Shown in pieces: positions 39,479 to 48,576 of a stretch of DNA of 64,000 nucleotides; position 1 is the first letter of the stretch, and each line of letters starts with the position of its first letter. The notes beneath the pieces are model-generated. The model was not told the origin of the DNA, did not search any database, and saw only the letters and a program-made list of their open reading frames with translations. The stretch covers positions 186,001 through 250,000 of the forward strand of contig CAMIYM010000004.1 of NCBI GenBank assembly GCA_946403085.1. Reading direction: 5' to 3'. Source of the DNA: an uncultured Clostridia bacterium. GTDB lineage: Bacteria > Bacillota > Clostridia > Saccharofermentanales > Saccharofermentanaceae. Made by a program: the position numbers and the translations under genes.

Positions 39479-40918
39479 ATGGACAATTCATACGACATTA
39501 TCATCATCGGTGCCGGCGTAACAGGCTGTGCGATAGCCAGAGAGCTTTCAAAGTATGAAGCGAGGATCCTTGTCGTCGAGAAGGATGAAGATGTCTGTAC
39601 GGGCACGTCAAAGGCCAACAGCGGCATTGTCCATGCCGGATACGATGCAAAGCCGGGAACCTTAAAAGCTAAAATGAATATACGCGGCAATGAACTCATG
39701 ACAGATCTTGCAAAAGATCTGGATATTCCGTTTAAACGTATCGGTTCACTTGTTGTTTGTATTGATGAAGAGCAAAAACAGGGAATAGAGGATCTGTACC
39801 AGAGAGGTCTTGCTAATGGCGTTCAGGGTTTGAAGATCCTTAATAGAGATGAAGTTAAAGAATTAGAACCTAACATTTCCGATAATGTCGTTTGTGCACT
39901 ATTTGCTCCTACCGCAGGTGTGATCTGTCCATTCAGACTTAATATAGCTCTTGCTGAGTGTGCTTGTCAGAATGGAGTCGAATTCAGATTCAATACTGAA
40001 GTAACTGACATTAATGAATCCGAGAATGGATGGATAATATCAGCAGGTAACGAGAAGCTTAATTCCAAAGCGGTTATCAATGCTGCTGGATGTCATGCTG
40101 ATGAGATGCATAACCTGATATCTGATAATAAGTATCACATCACTGCCAGAAGAGGCGACTACATATTGCTGGACAGAGCATTGGAAGGCTTTGTAAACCA
40201 CGTTATATTCCCTCAGCCAACAAAACTCGGCAAGGGAATACTTGTAACTCCAACAGTTCACGGAAATACTCTGATTGGTCCTACGGCTATAGATAACGAC
40301 AGCAAGGATGAAGCACCTGTTACTGCTGATGGTATAGCAAAAGTATTGGAAGGCCAGGCAAAGAATGTTACAGGGCTTCCGGTAAAGCAGGTTATCACAG
40401 GTTTCTCAGGCCTCAGAGCACATGAGGATAGCGGTGAATTCATACTTAAGGAAGAGATAAACTGCTTCTTCGATTGTGTAGGTATCGAATCACCCGGATT
40501 AACGGCTTGTCCTGCAATCGGTGAATATATGGCAGACCTGGTCTCTTCAAAACTTCAGTTAGTTATAAAGCAACAGTGGAACGGCATCTGCCACGATGTC
40601 AAAAAGCCGTTTGAGATGGATGAAAAGGAAAGAGACCAGTTAATAAAAGAGCATCCGGAATATGGCAGAATAATCTGCCGTTGTGAGACCATCACAGAAG
40701 GTGAGATCATCGATGCTATAAGAAGGACTTTGGGTGCCAGATCTCTTGACGGAGTTAAGAGAAGGACTAGAGCCGGAATGGGCAGATGTCAGGGTGGCTT
40801 CTGTTCTCCTAAGGTAATGGAGATATTGAGCAGGGAAACAGGCATTCCGTTTAATGAGATAACCAAGAACGGCGGAAATTCAAAGATCTTAACAGGGAGG
40901 ACCAAAAATGAGAGCTGA
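39479..40918 (+). CDS. GlpA-like FAD-dependent dehydrogenase with C-terminal BFD-type [2Fe-2S] domain
   Basis: About 479 residues. FAD-binding start IIIIGAGVTGCAIAREL, then GTSKANSGIVHAGYD, the DAO-family pattern of anaerobic glycerol-3-phosphate dehydrogenases and related 2-hydroxy-acid oxidases. The C-terminus (about 405-470) holds a BFD-like cluster: IICRCETITEGEI and GRCQGGFCSPKV give four cysteines. The start is ATG 39479, with GGAG six bases before. In glycerol-using Firmicutes the same three-gene set (GlpA-like, GlpB-like, DUF1667) oxidises glycerol-3-phosphate to DHAP. No glpK or glpF is here, so the role inside this glycan locus is uncertain. Confidence 0.85.
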   Translation: MDNSYDIIIIGAGVTGCAIARELSKYEARILVVEKDEDVCTGTSKANSGIVHAGYDAKPGTLKAKMNIRGNELMTDLAKDLDIPFKRIGSLVVCIDEEQKQGIEDLYQRGLANGVQGLKILNRDEVKELEPNISDNVVCALFAPTAGVICPFRLNIALAECACQNGVEFRFNTEVTDINESENGWIISAGNEKLNSKAVINAAGCHADEMHNLISDNKYHITARRGDYILLDRALEGFVNHVIFPQPTKLGKGILVTPTVHGNTLIGPTAIDNDSKDEAPVTADGIAKVLEGQAKNVTGLPVKQVITGFSGLRAHEDSGEFILKEEINCFFDCVGIESPGLTACPAIGEYMADLVSSKLQLVIKQQWNGICHDVKKPFEMDEKERDQLIKEHPEYGRIICRCETITEGEIIDAIRRTLGARSLDGVKRRTRAGMGRCQGGFCSPKVMEILSRETGIPFNEITKNGGNSKILTGRTKNES

Positions 40919-42161
40919 TGTTGTTGTTATCGGCGGCGGTCCTGCAGGTCTTGCTGCTGCAATCGGTGCTGCAAAAGAAGATAAAGAACTTAATATCCTT
41001 ATACTTGAGCGTGATCACGAGTTGGGCGGAATTCTTAACCAGTGCATTCATAATGGATTTGGCCTTCATACATTTAACGAAGAACTTACAGGCCCTGAAT
41101 ACGCTGCAAGGTTCGAAAATCAGCTGAAAGATTACAATATCGATTATCTGCTCGATACTATGGTTCTTGATATCGCTCAGAATAAGGTAACTGCCGTAAA
41201 CAGTGCAAATGGTGTGTTCAGTGTGGAATGCGGTGCGATCGTTCTTTGCATGGGCTGCCGTGAACGCCCCAGAGGTGCACTTAACATTCCGGGATTACGA
41301 CCAGCCGGCGTATTCACAGCTGGTACAGCTCAGAGATTAGTAAATATTGAAGGTTATATGCCTGGTAAAGAAGTCGTTATCCTGGGTTCAGGCGACATTG
41401 GTCTTATAATGGCAAGAAGAATGACACTTGAAGGCGCTAAGGTTAAGGCTGTCTGTGAGCTTATGCCATACTCAGGCGGTTTGAAGCGTAATATCGTTCA
41501 ATGTCTTGATGACTTCGATATCCCGCTTCTTTTATCTCATACGGTCATTGATATCAAGGGTAATGAGAGAGTTACATCTGTAGTTATCGCTGAAGTTGAT
41601 GAACACTCAAAACCTAAAAAAGGAACTGAACAGGAGATATCCTGTGATACTCTGCTCCTTTCTTGCGGTTTGCTTCCTGAGAATGAACTCTCAAGGGCAG
41701 CTGATGTTAAGATAAACCCTGCTACTAACGGTCCGGTGGTTAATGAATCATTTGAGACATCAATTCCGGGAGTATTTGCCTGTGGTAATGTCCTTCACGT
41801 TCACGATCTTGTGGATTATGTATCTGAAGAATCAGCCAGGGCAGGTAAGAGTGCTGCCAGATATGTTAAGAGCGGACAGAAGCCTGATGTTAATGCTATT
41901 CAGATCAAGGCTGAAAAAGGTGTCAGATATACAGTTCCTTCTACCGTTCGTATAAACGAGTTGGAAGATGATCTTATAATCCGTTTCAGATCCACCGGTG
42001 TTTTTAAGGACTCGTATATTGAGGTTACAATTGACGGACAGCAAAAGATCCGAAGAAGAAAGCAGATAATCACACCCGGTGAGATGGAGCAGGTTATCCT
42101 GAAAAGGGAAGATCTTAACCAGGATGTTAATGAGATAACTGTTGCTATTACGGAGGGCTGA
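40908..42161 (+). CDS. GlpB-like FAD/NAD(P)-dependent oxidoreductase
   Basis: Pyridine-nucleotide-disulfide-type flavoprotein of 417 residues. FAD site VVVIGGGPAGLAAAIGAA at 5-22, CMGCRERPRGALNIPG near 115-130, NAD(P) site VVILGSGDIGLIMARRM, and the second FAD motif SIPGVFACGNVLHVHDLVD. It overlaps the GlpA-like gene by 11 bases and is followed by the DUF1667 gene after one base, so the trio is an operon. It probably passes electrons between the partner flavoprotein and NAD(P) or another carrier. Confidence 0.87.
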   Translation: MRADVVVIGGGPAGLAAAIGAAKEDKELNILILERDHELGGILNQCIHNGFGLHTFNEELTGPEYAARFENQLKDYNIDYLLDTMVLDIAQNKVTAVNSANGVFSVECGAIVLCMGCRERPRGALNIPGLRPAGVFTAGTAQRLVNIEGYMPGKEVVILGSGDIGLIMARRMTLEGAKVKAVCELMPYSGGLKRNIVQCLDDFDIPLLLSHTVIDIKGNERVTSVVIAEVDEHSKPKKGTEQEISCDTLLLSCGLLPENELSRAADVKINPATNGPVVNESFETSIPGVFACGNVLHVHDLVDYVSEESARAGKSAARYVKSGQKPDVNAIQIKAEKGVRYTVPSTVRINELEDDLIIRFRSTGVFKDSYIEVTIDGQQKIRRRKQIITPGEMEQVILKREDLNQDVNEITVAITEG

Positions 42162-42162
42162 C

Positions 42163-42528
42163 ATGGAAACAAGAGAACTTACATGTATTAATTGCCCTAT
42201 GGGCTGCAGGATCACCGTAAAGCTTGATGGTGACAACATATTAAGTGTTGAAGGAAACACCTGTAAACGCGGTGATACCTATGCCAGAACAGAGGTAACT
42301 GCGCCTGTAAGAACAGTAACCACTACAATTAAAGTCATTAATGGTGTTCAGGACAGAATTAGCTGCAAGACAAAGTCTCCGGTCCCCAAAGACAAGATCT
42401 TTGATGTTATGGAAGTGATTAATAAAGTAGCCTGCGAAGCTCCTGTTAAGATAGGCGACATTCTTATCGAAAACGCTGCAGATACAGGCATTCCGGTACT
42501 AGCGACAAAAAACGTAGACAAAATATAA
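42163..42528 (+). CDS. DUF1667 protein, third member of the GlpAB-like operon
   Basis: 121 residues with a metal- or cluster-binding pattern at the N-terminus: CINCPMGCRI (C-x2-C-x3-C) and NTCKRGDTYA. The rest (APVRTVTTTIKV) is the DUF1667 core. ATG 42163 with GGAGG six bases upstream is chosen over an earlier in-frame start inside glpB. This domain nearly always accompanies the two flavoproteins upstream and may carry electrons. The biochemical role is not established. Confidence 0.88.
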   Translation: METRELTCINCPMGCRITVKLDGDNILSVEGNTCKRGDTYARTEVTAPVRTVTTTIKVINGVQDRISCKTKSPVPKDKIFDVMEVINKVACEAPVKIGDILIENAADTGIPVLATKNVDKI

Positions 42529-42556
42529 GGCCAACATCTGCTGGCCTTATTTTATT
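42525..42556. terminator. Terminator between the redox trio and the converging DUF4012 gene
   Basis: Perfect 9-base stem ataaggcca/tggccttat with an 8-base loop, T-rich after it on the plus strand. It overlaps the stop codons of both genes and may serve both. Confidence 0.75.
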
Positions 42557-44717
42557 AGTTCTGTGGTTTAATATAATCTCTCCAGATTAATGGCTGAGTC
42601 ATTACTTCAGGTTTCTTGGTAACTCCGGGAGCAGTTGTGACCGTATATGTAAAGGTAATTGGTTTACCGGGATATAGTTTGAAATTGCTTCCGAATCCAA
42701 GCTGAAGATCCTTATACTTTTCAATGCTTACTTTAACCTTTGCATTATTCTTAAACCCACTGACAGTACCACCTGCAGGAGCATAGAAATAGATAAGTGA
42801 ACCCATATAACCTTCGGTGTTAGATGTGGTTATATAGGCATTTCCACGACCAATCTTTAATGTATGTTTATCGAGATTATTGGAGAGTACTACTGTGACA
42901 GGATAGGATATCGTTCCATCATCATTTGAAATACCATCACCAATAGATACTTTATAGTCTACATAGGCCCCAAGTCTGTTAGGGTGGTTAACTGAGTAGA
43001 AAACACCGATAACAGGATTTTCAGGATCTTTATTAAGTTCACCTGAAAGTCCCATTGAAGATAAAACTGCTTCTGATTCCGGATCTTTCATCCACATCAT
43101 GAAGACTCTATCCTTTGCACTGTCCTTCATAATGGACATGAGCTTAAGAAGTGAGGCTTTATCAGTGTGTTCCATTAGCTTTGTGAAAACAGAATCGGCG
43201 GTTTCAGAAAATAACGCATTTGTTTTATTGTTTGCATTAATAATTCTCTGAGGATAGCCCAATGTATTTTTAAAATAATCTATATATATTTGTCTCTGAA
43301 GATAACTAACAGAGTTGTTCTCATTAAGCGTTTTTCCGTTTGAGAGCTTGATTGGTCCTGTTATGGTCATCATTCGCTGAATTATATGCGGAGTAAGAGT
43401 GATTACGCCATCAACTTTCTTGTTGTTTTTCTCTTCGTAAGCGGCGCAAAGAATCTCAGCAACCCTTGGATAATCCGGATTACATGTAGCTCTTCTAGGG
43501 CTATCTCCATACCAACTTGTAAGGAACAGTTTATTTTCAATAGAAGAGATTTTAATGGATTTAGCATGATTCGCTGGAATGCGAGCTGTTAAGTGAATAA
43601 ACTTTCCAAAAGAGAAAATGCCGTCTTTAACTGTTGCGGTTCCTATTGATCCGGGAAACCCTCCAAGAGCTCGCATCTCGGAACTGTTCTGAGCAACAAC
43701 TAAAAATGTCTTATTTTTACCATCAACAACGATGTCTATCAGTGGTTTATATGTCTCAAATTCAGCCATAAGTTCAAGTAATGAAGATACTTTTCCACTT
43801 ACTTTCTCAGCTCTTTTAGGATCTTCTTTGATAAGAGAAATATCAAGTAGTTTTCCGCTTATATCAACTAGGTCCGGTTTGATCTTGTCCATAAGATCTA
43901 TATATTCTTTAAGGACCTTAACATTAAGGCCTTTGTCTGCCTTAACAGATGAGAAAGGAGTCTTGCTCATAACATCAGCAGCGGGTCGTAAGATCTTGGA
44001 GGAGGTATCTTCTAATACCGGGAAGACCCCTTCTGTTTGCTGAGGCAGGCTCCTGTATTGTGAAACCTTACTTTCCAAGATATCCAGATTGAACTTTGGA
44101 AGATTATTAAGATCTGCCATGACTTTCTCAGCAGCAGGGCAGATTTCATCGATCATGTTGCTGTATCCATAAAGTCTATCAGCCATTTCAGGCCCCATAT
44201 TATCCATATCAAGCTTGCTGATATCAGGCATCCCAAGCTTATGTAAGTAGGATGAAGTTGGTTTTAATACTGTTTCTGTGGCCTCATCGGCAATGTTTAA
44301 TGCTTTATTTACAGTGTCGAGATCTTCAGAAACCTGTTTTCCGATAAATGGGTAAGATCCGAGTTTGTCCCATTTCTCGTCAGCCAGACTTGTCTGTAGC
44401 GAATAAATAGAAGCTTCTACCTTTGCAATCTCTATATCTGCAGCATCTGCATCACCGGTCTTAAGGTATCCAACGGATTTCTTAATTGAGGTTTTAAGTT
44501 CATTTGCATCTGCCATGAGGGACATAGCACTTGCATAATAATCGTCATATAGCTTGATAACCTTTATTTCTGCAAAGAATGTGAGTATTAGTAAAGCCAA
44601 TATTATTGAGAGCAACACTTTGGCGACTTTGCTCTTCTTACTATATTTCCTGGTGCCACTGATCCGGTTAGAGTCCGGAGATTTTGTGGCAATTGAGTGA
44701 TTTGCAGTCTTTTTCAT
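42555..44717 (-). CDS. DUF4012 membrane-anchored extracellular protein
   Basis: 720 residues: a short basic cytoplasmic start, one membrane helix (about 34-52), a long helical extracellular stretch (55-320) and a DUF4012 domain recognised by NSSEMRALGGFPGSIGTATV (the family's E-x-R-x-GGF-x-GS motif), followed by an all-beta end. DUF4012 proteins occur in exopolysaccharide clusters of actinobacteria and Clostridia; no reaction is known. ATG 44717 (GGGG seven bases before) is preferred to the TTG one codon earlier. It is transcribed against its neighbours, and no partner gene shares its strand nearby. Confidence 0.8.
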   Translation of the reverse strand: MKKTANHSIATKSPDSNRISGTRKYSKKSKVAKVLLSIILALLILTFFAEIKVIKLYDDYYASAMSLMADANELKTSIKKSVGYLKTGDADAADIEIAKVEASIYSLQTSLADEKWDKLGSYPFIGKQVSEDLDTVNKALNIADEATETVLKPTSSYLHKLGMPDISKLDMDNMGPEMADRLYGYSNMIDEICPAAEKVMADLNNLPKFNLDILESKVSQYRSLPQQTEGVFPVLEDTSSKILRPAADVMSKTPFSSVKADKGLNVKVLKEYIDLMDKIKPDLVDISGKLLDISLIKEDPKRAEKVSGKVSSLLELMAEFETYKPLIDIVVDGKNKTFLVVAQNSSEMRALGGFPGSIGTATVKDGIFSFGKFIHLTARIPANHAKSIKISSIENKLFLTSWYGDSPRRATCNPDYPRVAEILCAAYEEKNNKKVDGVITLTPHIIQRMMTITGPIKLSNGKTLNENNSVSYLQRQIYIDYFKNTLGYPQRIINANNKTNALFSETADSVFTKLMEHTDKASLLKLMSIMKDSAKDRVFMMWMKDPESEAVLSSMGLSGELNKDPENPVIGVFYSVNHPNRLGAYVDYKVSIGDGISNDDGTISYPVTVVLSNNLDKHTLKIGRGNAYITTSNTEGYMGSLIYFYAPAGGTVSGFKNNAKVKVSIEKYKDLQLGFGSNFKLYPGKPITFTYTVTTAPGVTKKPEVMTQPLIWRDYIKPQN

Positions 44718-44859
44718 CAATAATCCCCAATAATACCGACCTTTGTCTTATTAGATGAACATAATTATACAATTAGATATTTTAATTGTGCCTAAATATC
44801 GAATGAAATATATAAAAAAACTGTAATATGTTCGAAATAAATATACTAATTACTATTAT

Positions 44860-44865
44860 TATAAT
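44860..44865 (+). promoter_or_regulatory. Possible -10 box of module 3
   Basis: TATAAT in a very AT-rich divergent gap of about 195 bases (44718-44912), 48 bases before the ATG of the dehydratase gene. No good -35 box seen. Confidence 0.4.
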
Positions 44866-44912
44866 TTAAATAACTCGAATTGCATTTAGTGTGCAAACAG
44901 AGGTGTTTGATT

Positions 44913-46835
44913 ATGAATAGAATGAGAAAAACGGTAAAACCTAACGAAAAGCACTTGGAACTCGGATTTAATAATAAGTCCTGGGTACTTAGGGCTCTTA
45001 TTGTTACTGCCTTGGATATTTTCTTTGTTTATATTGCATTTTTCTGTGCTTTGCTTTTAAGGTTTGATTTTTCTTTTTCCAGTATTCCTGAGATATACTT
45101 CAACGGATACATAATGCTTATGCCAATATGGTGTGTTATTGTTGTTGTTGTTTTCTATATTGCACGTCTATATCACAGCATTTGGAGCTTTGTTAGTATT
45201 AATGAGGCTTTAAGAGTAATTCTTTCATATCTTGCAATCGGCCCGTTGTTTGTTGTTTCTTCCTTGGTTGTCGGTTTGAGAATGCCTATTTCTTTCTATT
45301 TGGCCGGAACATTTGGGTGTGTCGTATTCCACATATTTAACAGGTTCTCATATAGATTATTCAGATTGTTAAGTGGTAGGGGAAGACTTCCTCTGGGAAA
45401 TGGCCGTGCTAACGATAACCGAGTTATGATCATCGGTGCCGGAGATGCTGGTGCAATGCTGGTTAAAGACCTTTTGAACAGTAATAAGACTACAATGGTC
45501 CCTGTTTGTTTTATCGATGAGAATAAGAATAAGCATGGAAGATCTCTTTATAACGTGCCAATCGTAGGCGGAAGTGCTGATCTTATTACTAAAGCTGCTG
45601 AGTATAATGTTGATACGATTATCTTTGCTATTCCTACTGCTTCTGCTGCAGATAGAAAGAATTACCTTAATCTTGCTAAAGAAACCGGATGTAAGCTAAG
45701 GACTATTCCAGGTATATTTCAATTGGTTAATGGGGAAGTCAGCATTAGTCAGGTTCGTGATGTTGAACTTACTGACCTTCTTGGAAGAGAACCTATTACA
45801 ATCGATAATGAATCTGTTTTTAACATGATCAAGGGTAAGACAATCCTTGTTACCGGTGGCGGTGGATCAATTGGATCTGAGCTTTGCCGTCAGATTGCTA
45901 AGCATGAACCAAAGCAGCTTATTATCTTTGATATCTATGAGAATAATGCTTATGAGATCCAGCAAGATCTTCTTAGGAAATATAAGAATAAGGGACTTAA
46001 TCTGGTAACTCTTATCGGTTCTGTACGTAATACCCACAGAATTACATCCGTTATGCAGGAATATAAGCCTGACATAGTATTCCATGCTGCTGCACATAAA
46101 CATGTTCCTCTTATGGAAGTAAGTCCTAATGAAGCAATTAAGAACAATGTAATGGGTACTTATAAGACAGCAAAGGCAGCTGCTCTTGCCGGCGTAAAGA
46201 AATTTGTTCTTATCTCTACTGATAAGGCCGTTAACCCTACAAACATCATGGGAGCAACCAAGCGTATTTGTGAGATGATAATCCAGATGATGGACCGTGA
46301 GACTCCGAATACTTCATTTGTAGCAGTCAGATTCGGTAATGTATTGGGTTCCAATGGTTCTGTTATTCCTTTATTTAAGAAACAGATTGCTGAAGGTGGT
46401 CCTGTTACGGTAACCGATAAAGAGATCACCAGATTCTTTATGACTATTCCGGAAGCTGTATCTCTTGTATTGCAAGCTTCTTACTATGCTAAAGGCGGCG
46501 AGATATTTGTTCTTGATATGGGCGAGCCTGTTAAGATCGATGATATGGCAAGGAACCTTATCAAGCTCTCAGGATTAACTCCTGATGTCGACATTAAGAT
46601 CGAATACACCGGATTAAGACCTGGTGAGAAGCTCTATGAAGAAAAGCTTATGGCTGAAGAAGGCATGAAGACAACTGAAAACAAGTTGATCTTTATCGGA
46701 AAGCCTATAGAGATGGATGATGAGCAGTTTAAGATCAAGCTGGCAAAGCTTGATGATGACAGTAAAGAAGACGATGAGAACATCAGGAAGTATGTAATGG
46801 ATATTGTTCCCACATATAAACCTAGTCAGAGTTGA
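44913..46835 (+). CDS. capD: Membrane-bound nucleoside-diphosphate-sugar 4,6-dehydratase (CapD/WbpM/PglF type)
   Basis: Likely turns UDP-GlcNAc into UDP-4-keto-6-deoxy-GlcNAc, the precursor of QuiNAc, FucNAc or bacillosamine. About 640 residues: four N-terminal membrane helices (about 20-130), a first CoA-binding-like Rossmann domain (VMIIGAGDAGAMLVKDLL) and the catalytic SDR domain starting ILVTGGGGSIGSELCRQI. The active-site region is FVLISTDKAVNPTNIMGATK, where this family uses Met-x3-Lys in place of Tyr-x3-Lys. GAGGTG before ATG 44913 decides the start over an upstream TTG. It opens module 3. The final sugar depends on the reductase encoded at 47689. Confidence 0.9.
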   Translation: MNRMRKTVKPNEKHLELGFNNKSWVLRALIVTALDIFFVYIAFFCALLLRFDFSFSSIPEIYFNGYIMLMPIWCVIVVVVFYIARLYHSIWSFVSINEALRVILSYLAIGPLFVVSSLVVGLRMPISFYLAGTFGCVVFHIFNRFSYRLFRLLSGRGRLPLGNGRANDNRVMIIGAGDAGAMLVKDLLNSNKTTMVPVCFIDENKNKHGRSLYNVPIVGGSADLITKAAEYNVDTIIFAIPTASAADRKNYLNLAKETGCKLRTIPGIFQLVNGEVSISQVRDVELTDLLGREPITIDNESVFNMIKGKTILVTGGGGSIGSELCRQIAKHEPKQLIIFDIYENNAYEIQQDLLRKYKNKGLNLVTLIGSVRNTHRITSVMQEYKPDIVFHAAAHKHVPLMEVSPNEAIKNNVMGTYKTAKAAALAGVKKFVLISTDKAVNPTNIMGATKRICEMIIQMMDRETPNTSFVAVRFGNVLGSNGSVIPLFKKQIAEGGPVTVTDKEITRFFMTIPEAVSLVLQASYYAKGGEIFVLDMGEPVKIDDMARNLIKLSGLTPDVDIKIEYTGLRPGEKLYEEKLMAEEGMKTTENKLIFIGKPIEMDDEQFKIKLAKLDDDSKEDDENIRKYVMDIVPTYKPSQS

Positions 46836-46846
46836 GTGAAATAGAT

Positions 46847-47692
46847 ATGAAAGTATTACTCTTTATTCTGGCAATAATAGTTCTAATTGCGATTATACTG
46901 GCTTTGATTGCAGTAATTGTAAAGCCTGTATCTATTTATAAGAATAAGCCAGAAGAGAAGAATCCCATGCAGGGAAAGAGAGTCAGATTTGTTGAATCTT
47001 CTTCTGAGCCTGTTAATGCCGATGGTGTAAGAGGTCATCTTGAAGCGATAGGCGATTCTGAGCACAAAGCAGGAGTATATGAAATCGTTTTCAAAAGATT
47101 ATTTGATATAATTCTTTCTTTTTTTGGTCTAGTCTTATTATCTCCCGTTTATTTATTCTTGACTTTATGGATCGTTATTGATGATCCGGGTCCGGTCTTG
47201 TTTACTCAGAAGAGACTCGGAAAGAATAAGCAATATTTTAAACTTCACAAGTTTAGATCTATGAAGATGTCTACTCCGCATGATAAGCCGACTCATATGC
47301 TAGAGAATCCTGAACAGTATATTACTAAAGCTGGCAAGTTTATTAGAGCTCACAGTCTTGATGAGCTTCCTCAGATATGGGATATATTCATAGGAAACAT
47401 GTCTGTAGTTGGTCCCAGGCCCGGATTATGGAATCAGGATCTGCTTACTGCAGAACGTGATAAGTACGGTGCCAACGATATTAGACCCGGTTTGACCGGT
47501 TGGGCTCAGATTAATGGAAGAGATGAATTGGAGATTCCGGTTAAAGCAAAACTTGATGGTTATTATTGCAATAATCTTGGATTAAAGATGGATCTTAAGT
47601 GTTTCTTTGGCTCACTTGGTGTCTTTAAAGGCGATAAAAGCGTCGTTGAAGGTGGTACCGGTGAATTAAAGCGTCAGGAGAGTGCTAAATGA
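46847..47692 (+). CDS. PglC-like short sugar-1-phosphate transferase (initiating enzyme 3)
   Basis: About 281 residues: one N-terminal helix not usual for PglC (LFILAIIVLIAIILALIAV), a short linker, the reentrant helix FKRLFDIILSFFGLVLLSP and a complete catalytic domain with PGPVLFTQKRLGKN, HKFRSMKMSTPHDKP, LDELPQIWDIFIGNMS, VGPRPGLWNQ and GLTGWAQINGRDEL. The last motif is typical for enzymes transferring QuiNAc- or GlcNAc-derived phosphates, which fits the dehydratase upstream. A TTG at 46832 overlapping the previous stop is an alternative start. The stop overlaps the next ATG (ATGAAAAAAG). Confidence 0.88.
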   Translation: MKVLLFILAIIVLIAIILALIAVIVKPVSIYKNKPEEKNPMQGKRVRFVESSSEPVNADGVRGHLEAIGDSEHKAGVYEIVFKRLFDIILSFFGLVLLSPVYLFLTLWIVIDDPGPVLFTQKRLGKNKQYFKLHKFRSMKMSTPHDKPTHMLENPEQYITKAGKFIRAHSLDELPQIWDIFIGNMSVVGPRPGLWNQDLLTAERDKYGANDIRPGLTGWAQINGRDELEIPVKAKLDGYYCNNLGLKMDLKCFFGSLGVFKGDKSVVEGGTGELKRQESAK

Positions 47693-48576
47693 AAAAAGTT
47701 CTTATTACTGGTGCAAATTCATATATCGGCATGAGCTTCGAGAAGTATGCAGCAGACCATTATTCACAAGAGCTTTCAGTTGATACTATCGATATGATAG
47801 ATGGTTCTTGGAGACAGAAGGACTTCTCTTCATATGATATTGTTTATCATGTTGCCGGAATTGCTCATGCTGATGTTGGTAAAGTATCTGAGGAAGTTAA
47901 ATCAAAATACTATGCTATTAACACCGATCTTGCTATAGAGACCTGTAAAAAGGCAAAATCAGATGGTGTAAAACAATTCGTTTTCATGTCTTCAGCAATA
48001 GTATATGGTGATTCTGCTCCATATGGTAAGTCTAAGAGAATTATTAAAGACACAGAACCTAATCCGGCTAACTTCTATGGCGACAGTAAATGGCAGGCTG
48101 ATAAGGGCGTTAGAGAACTTGCTTCTGATGATTTCTGTGTTACAGTTTTACGTCCGCCTATGATCTATGGAAAGGGTAGTAAAGGTAATTATCCGACTTT
48201 AGCTAAGATGGCAAAGAAGCTTCTTGTGTTTCCTGATGTGGAGAATGAACGTTCAATGCTCTATATAGAGAATCTTTGTGAGTTTCTGTGTCAGATTATG
48301 ATCAGGGGAGAAGGCGGTATTTTCTGGCCTCAGAATGCTGAATATACAAAAACTAGTGATATGGTAAAGCATATAGCAGAAGTATCCAATCATAAGATAC
48401 ATGTGTCAAAAGGTTGGAATTGGGTTGTTAAGCTTGCAGCATTTATTCCGGGTAAACCTAAAAATATGGCAAATAAAGCATTTGGTAATTTGGTTTTTGA
48501 TTTTGATATTAGTACATATTCTTTTGATTATCAATTATTCTCTTTTAAGGAATCGATAAAAAGGACTGAAGGATAA
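47689..48576 (+). CDS. NAD-dependent sugar-nucleotide reductase/epimerase (SDR), probably UDP-4-keto-6-deoxy-GlcNAc reductase
   Basis: Extended SDR of 295 residues: VLITGANSYIGMSFEKYA at the start, FVFMSSAIVYGDS, and the catalytic NFYGDSKWQAD (Tyr-x3-Lys). It is short and resembles WbpV/WreQ-type 4-reductases. In sequence with a CapD-type dehydratase and a PglC-like transferase it would give UDP-QuiNAc or a relative. A 4-epimerase role cannot be excluded. It overlaps the genes on both sides by four and one bases. From this gene rightward the base composition turns distinctly AT-rich. Confidence 0.82.
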   Translation: MKKVLITGANSYIGMSFEKYAADHYSQELSVDTIDMIDGSWRQKDFSSYDIVYHVAGIAHADVGKVSEEVKSKYYAINTDLAIETCKKAKSDGVKQFVFMSSAIVYGDSAPYGKSKRIIKDTEPNPANFYGDSKWQADKGVRELASDDFCVTVLRPPMIYGKGSKGNYPTLAKMAKKLLVFPDVENERSMLYIENLCEFLCQIMIRGEGGIFWPQNAEYTKTSDMVKHIAEVSNHKIHVSKGWNWVVKLAAFIPGKPKNMANKAFGNLVFDFDISTYSFDYQLFSFKESIKRTEG

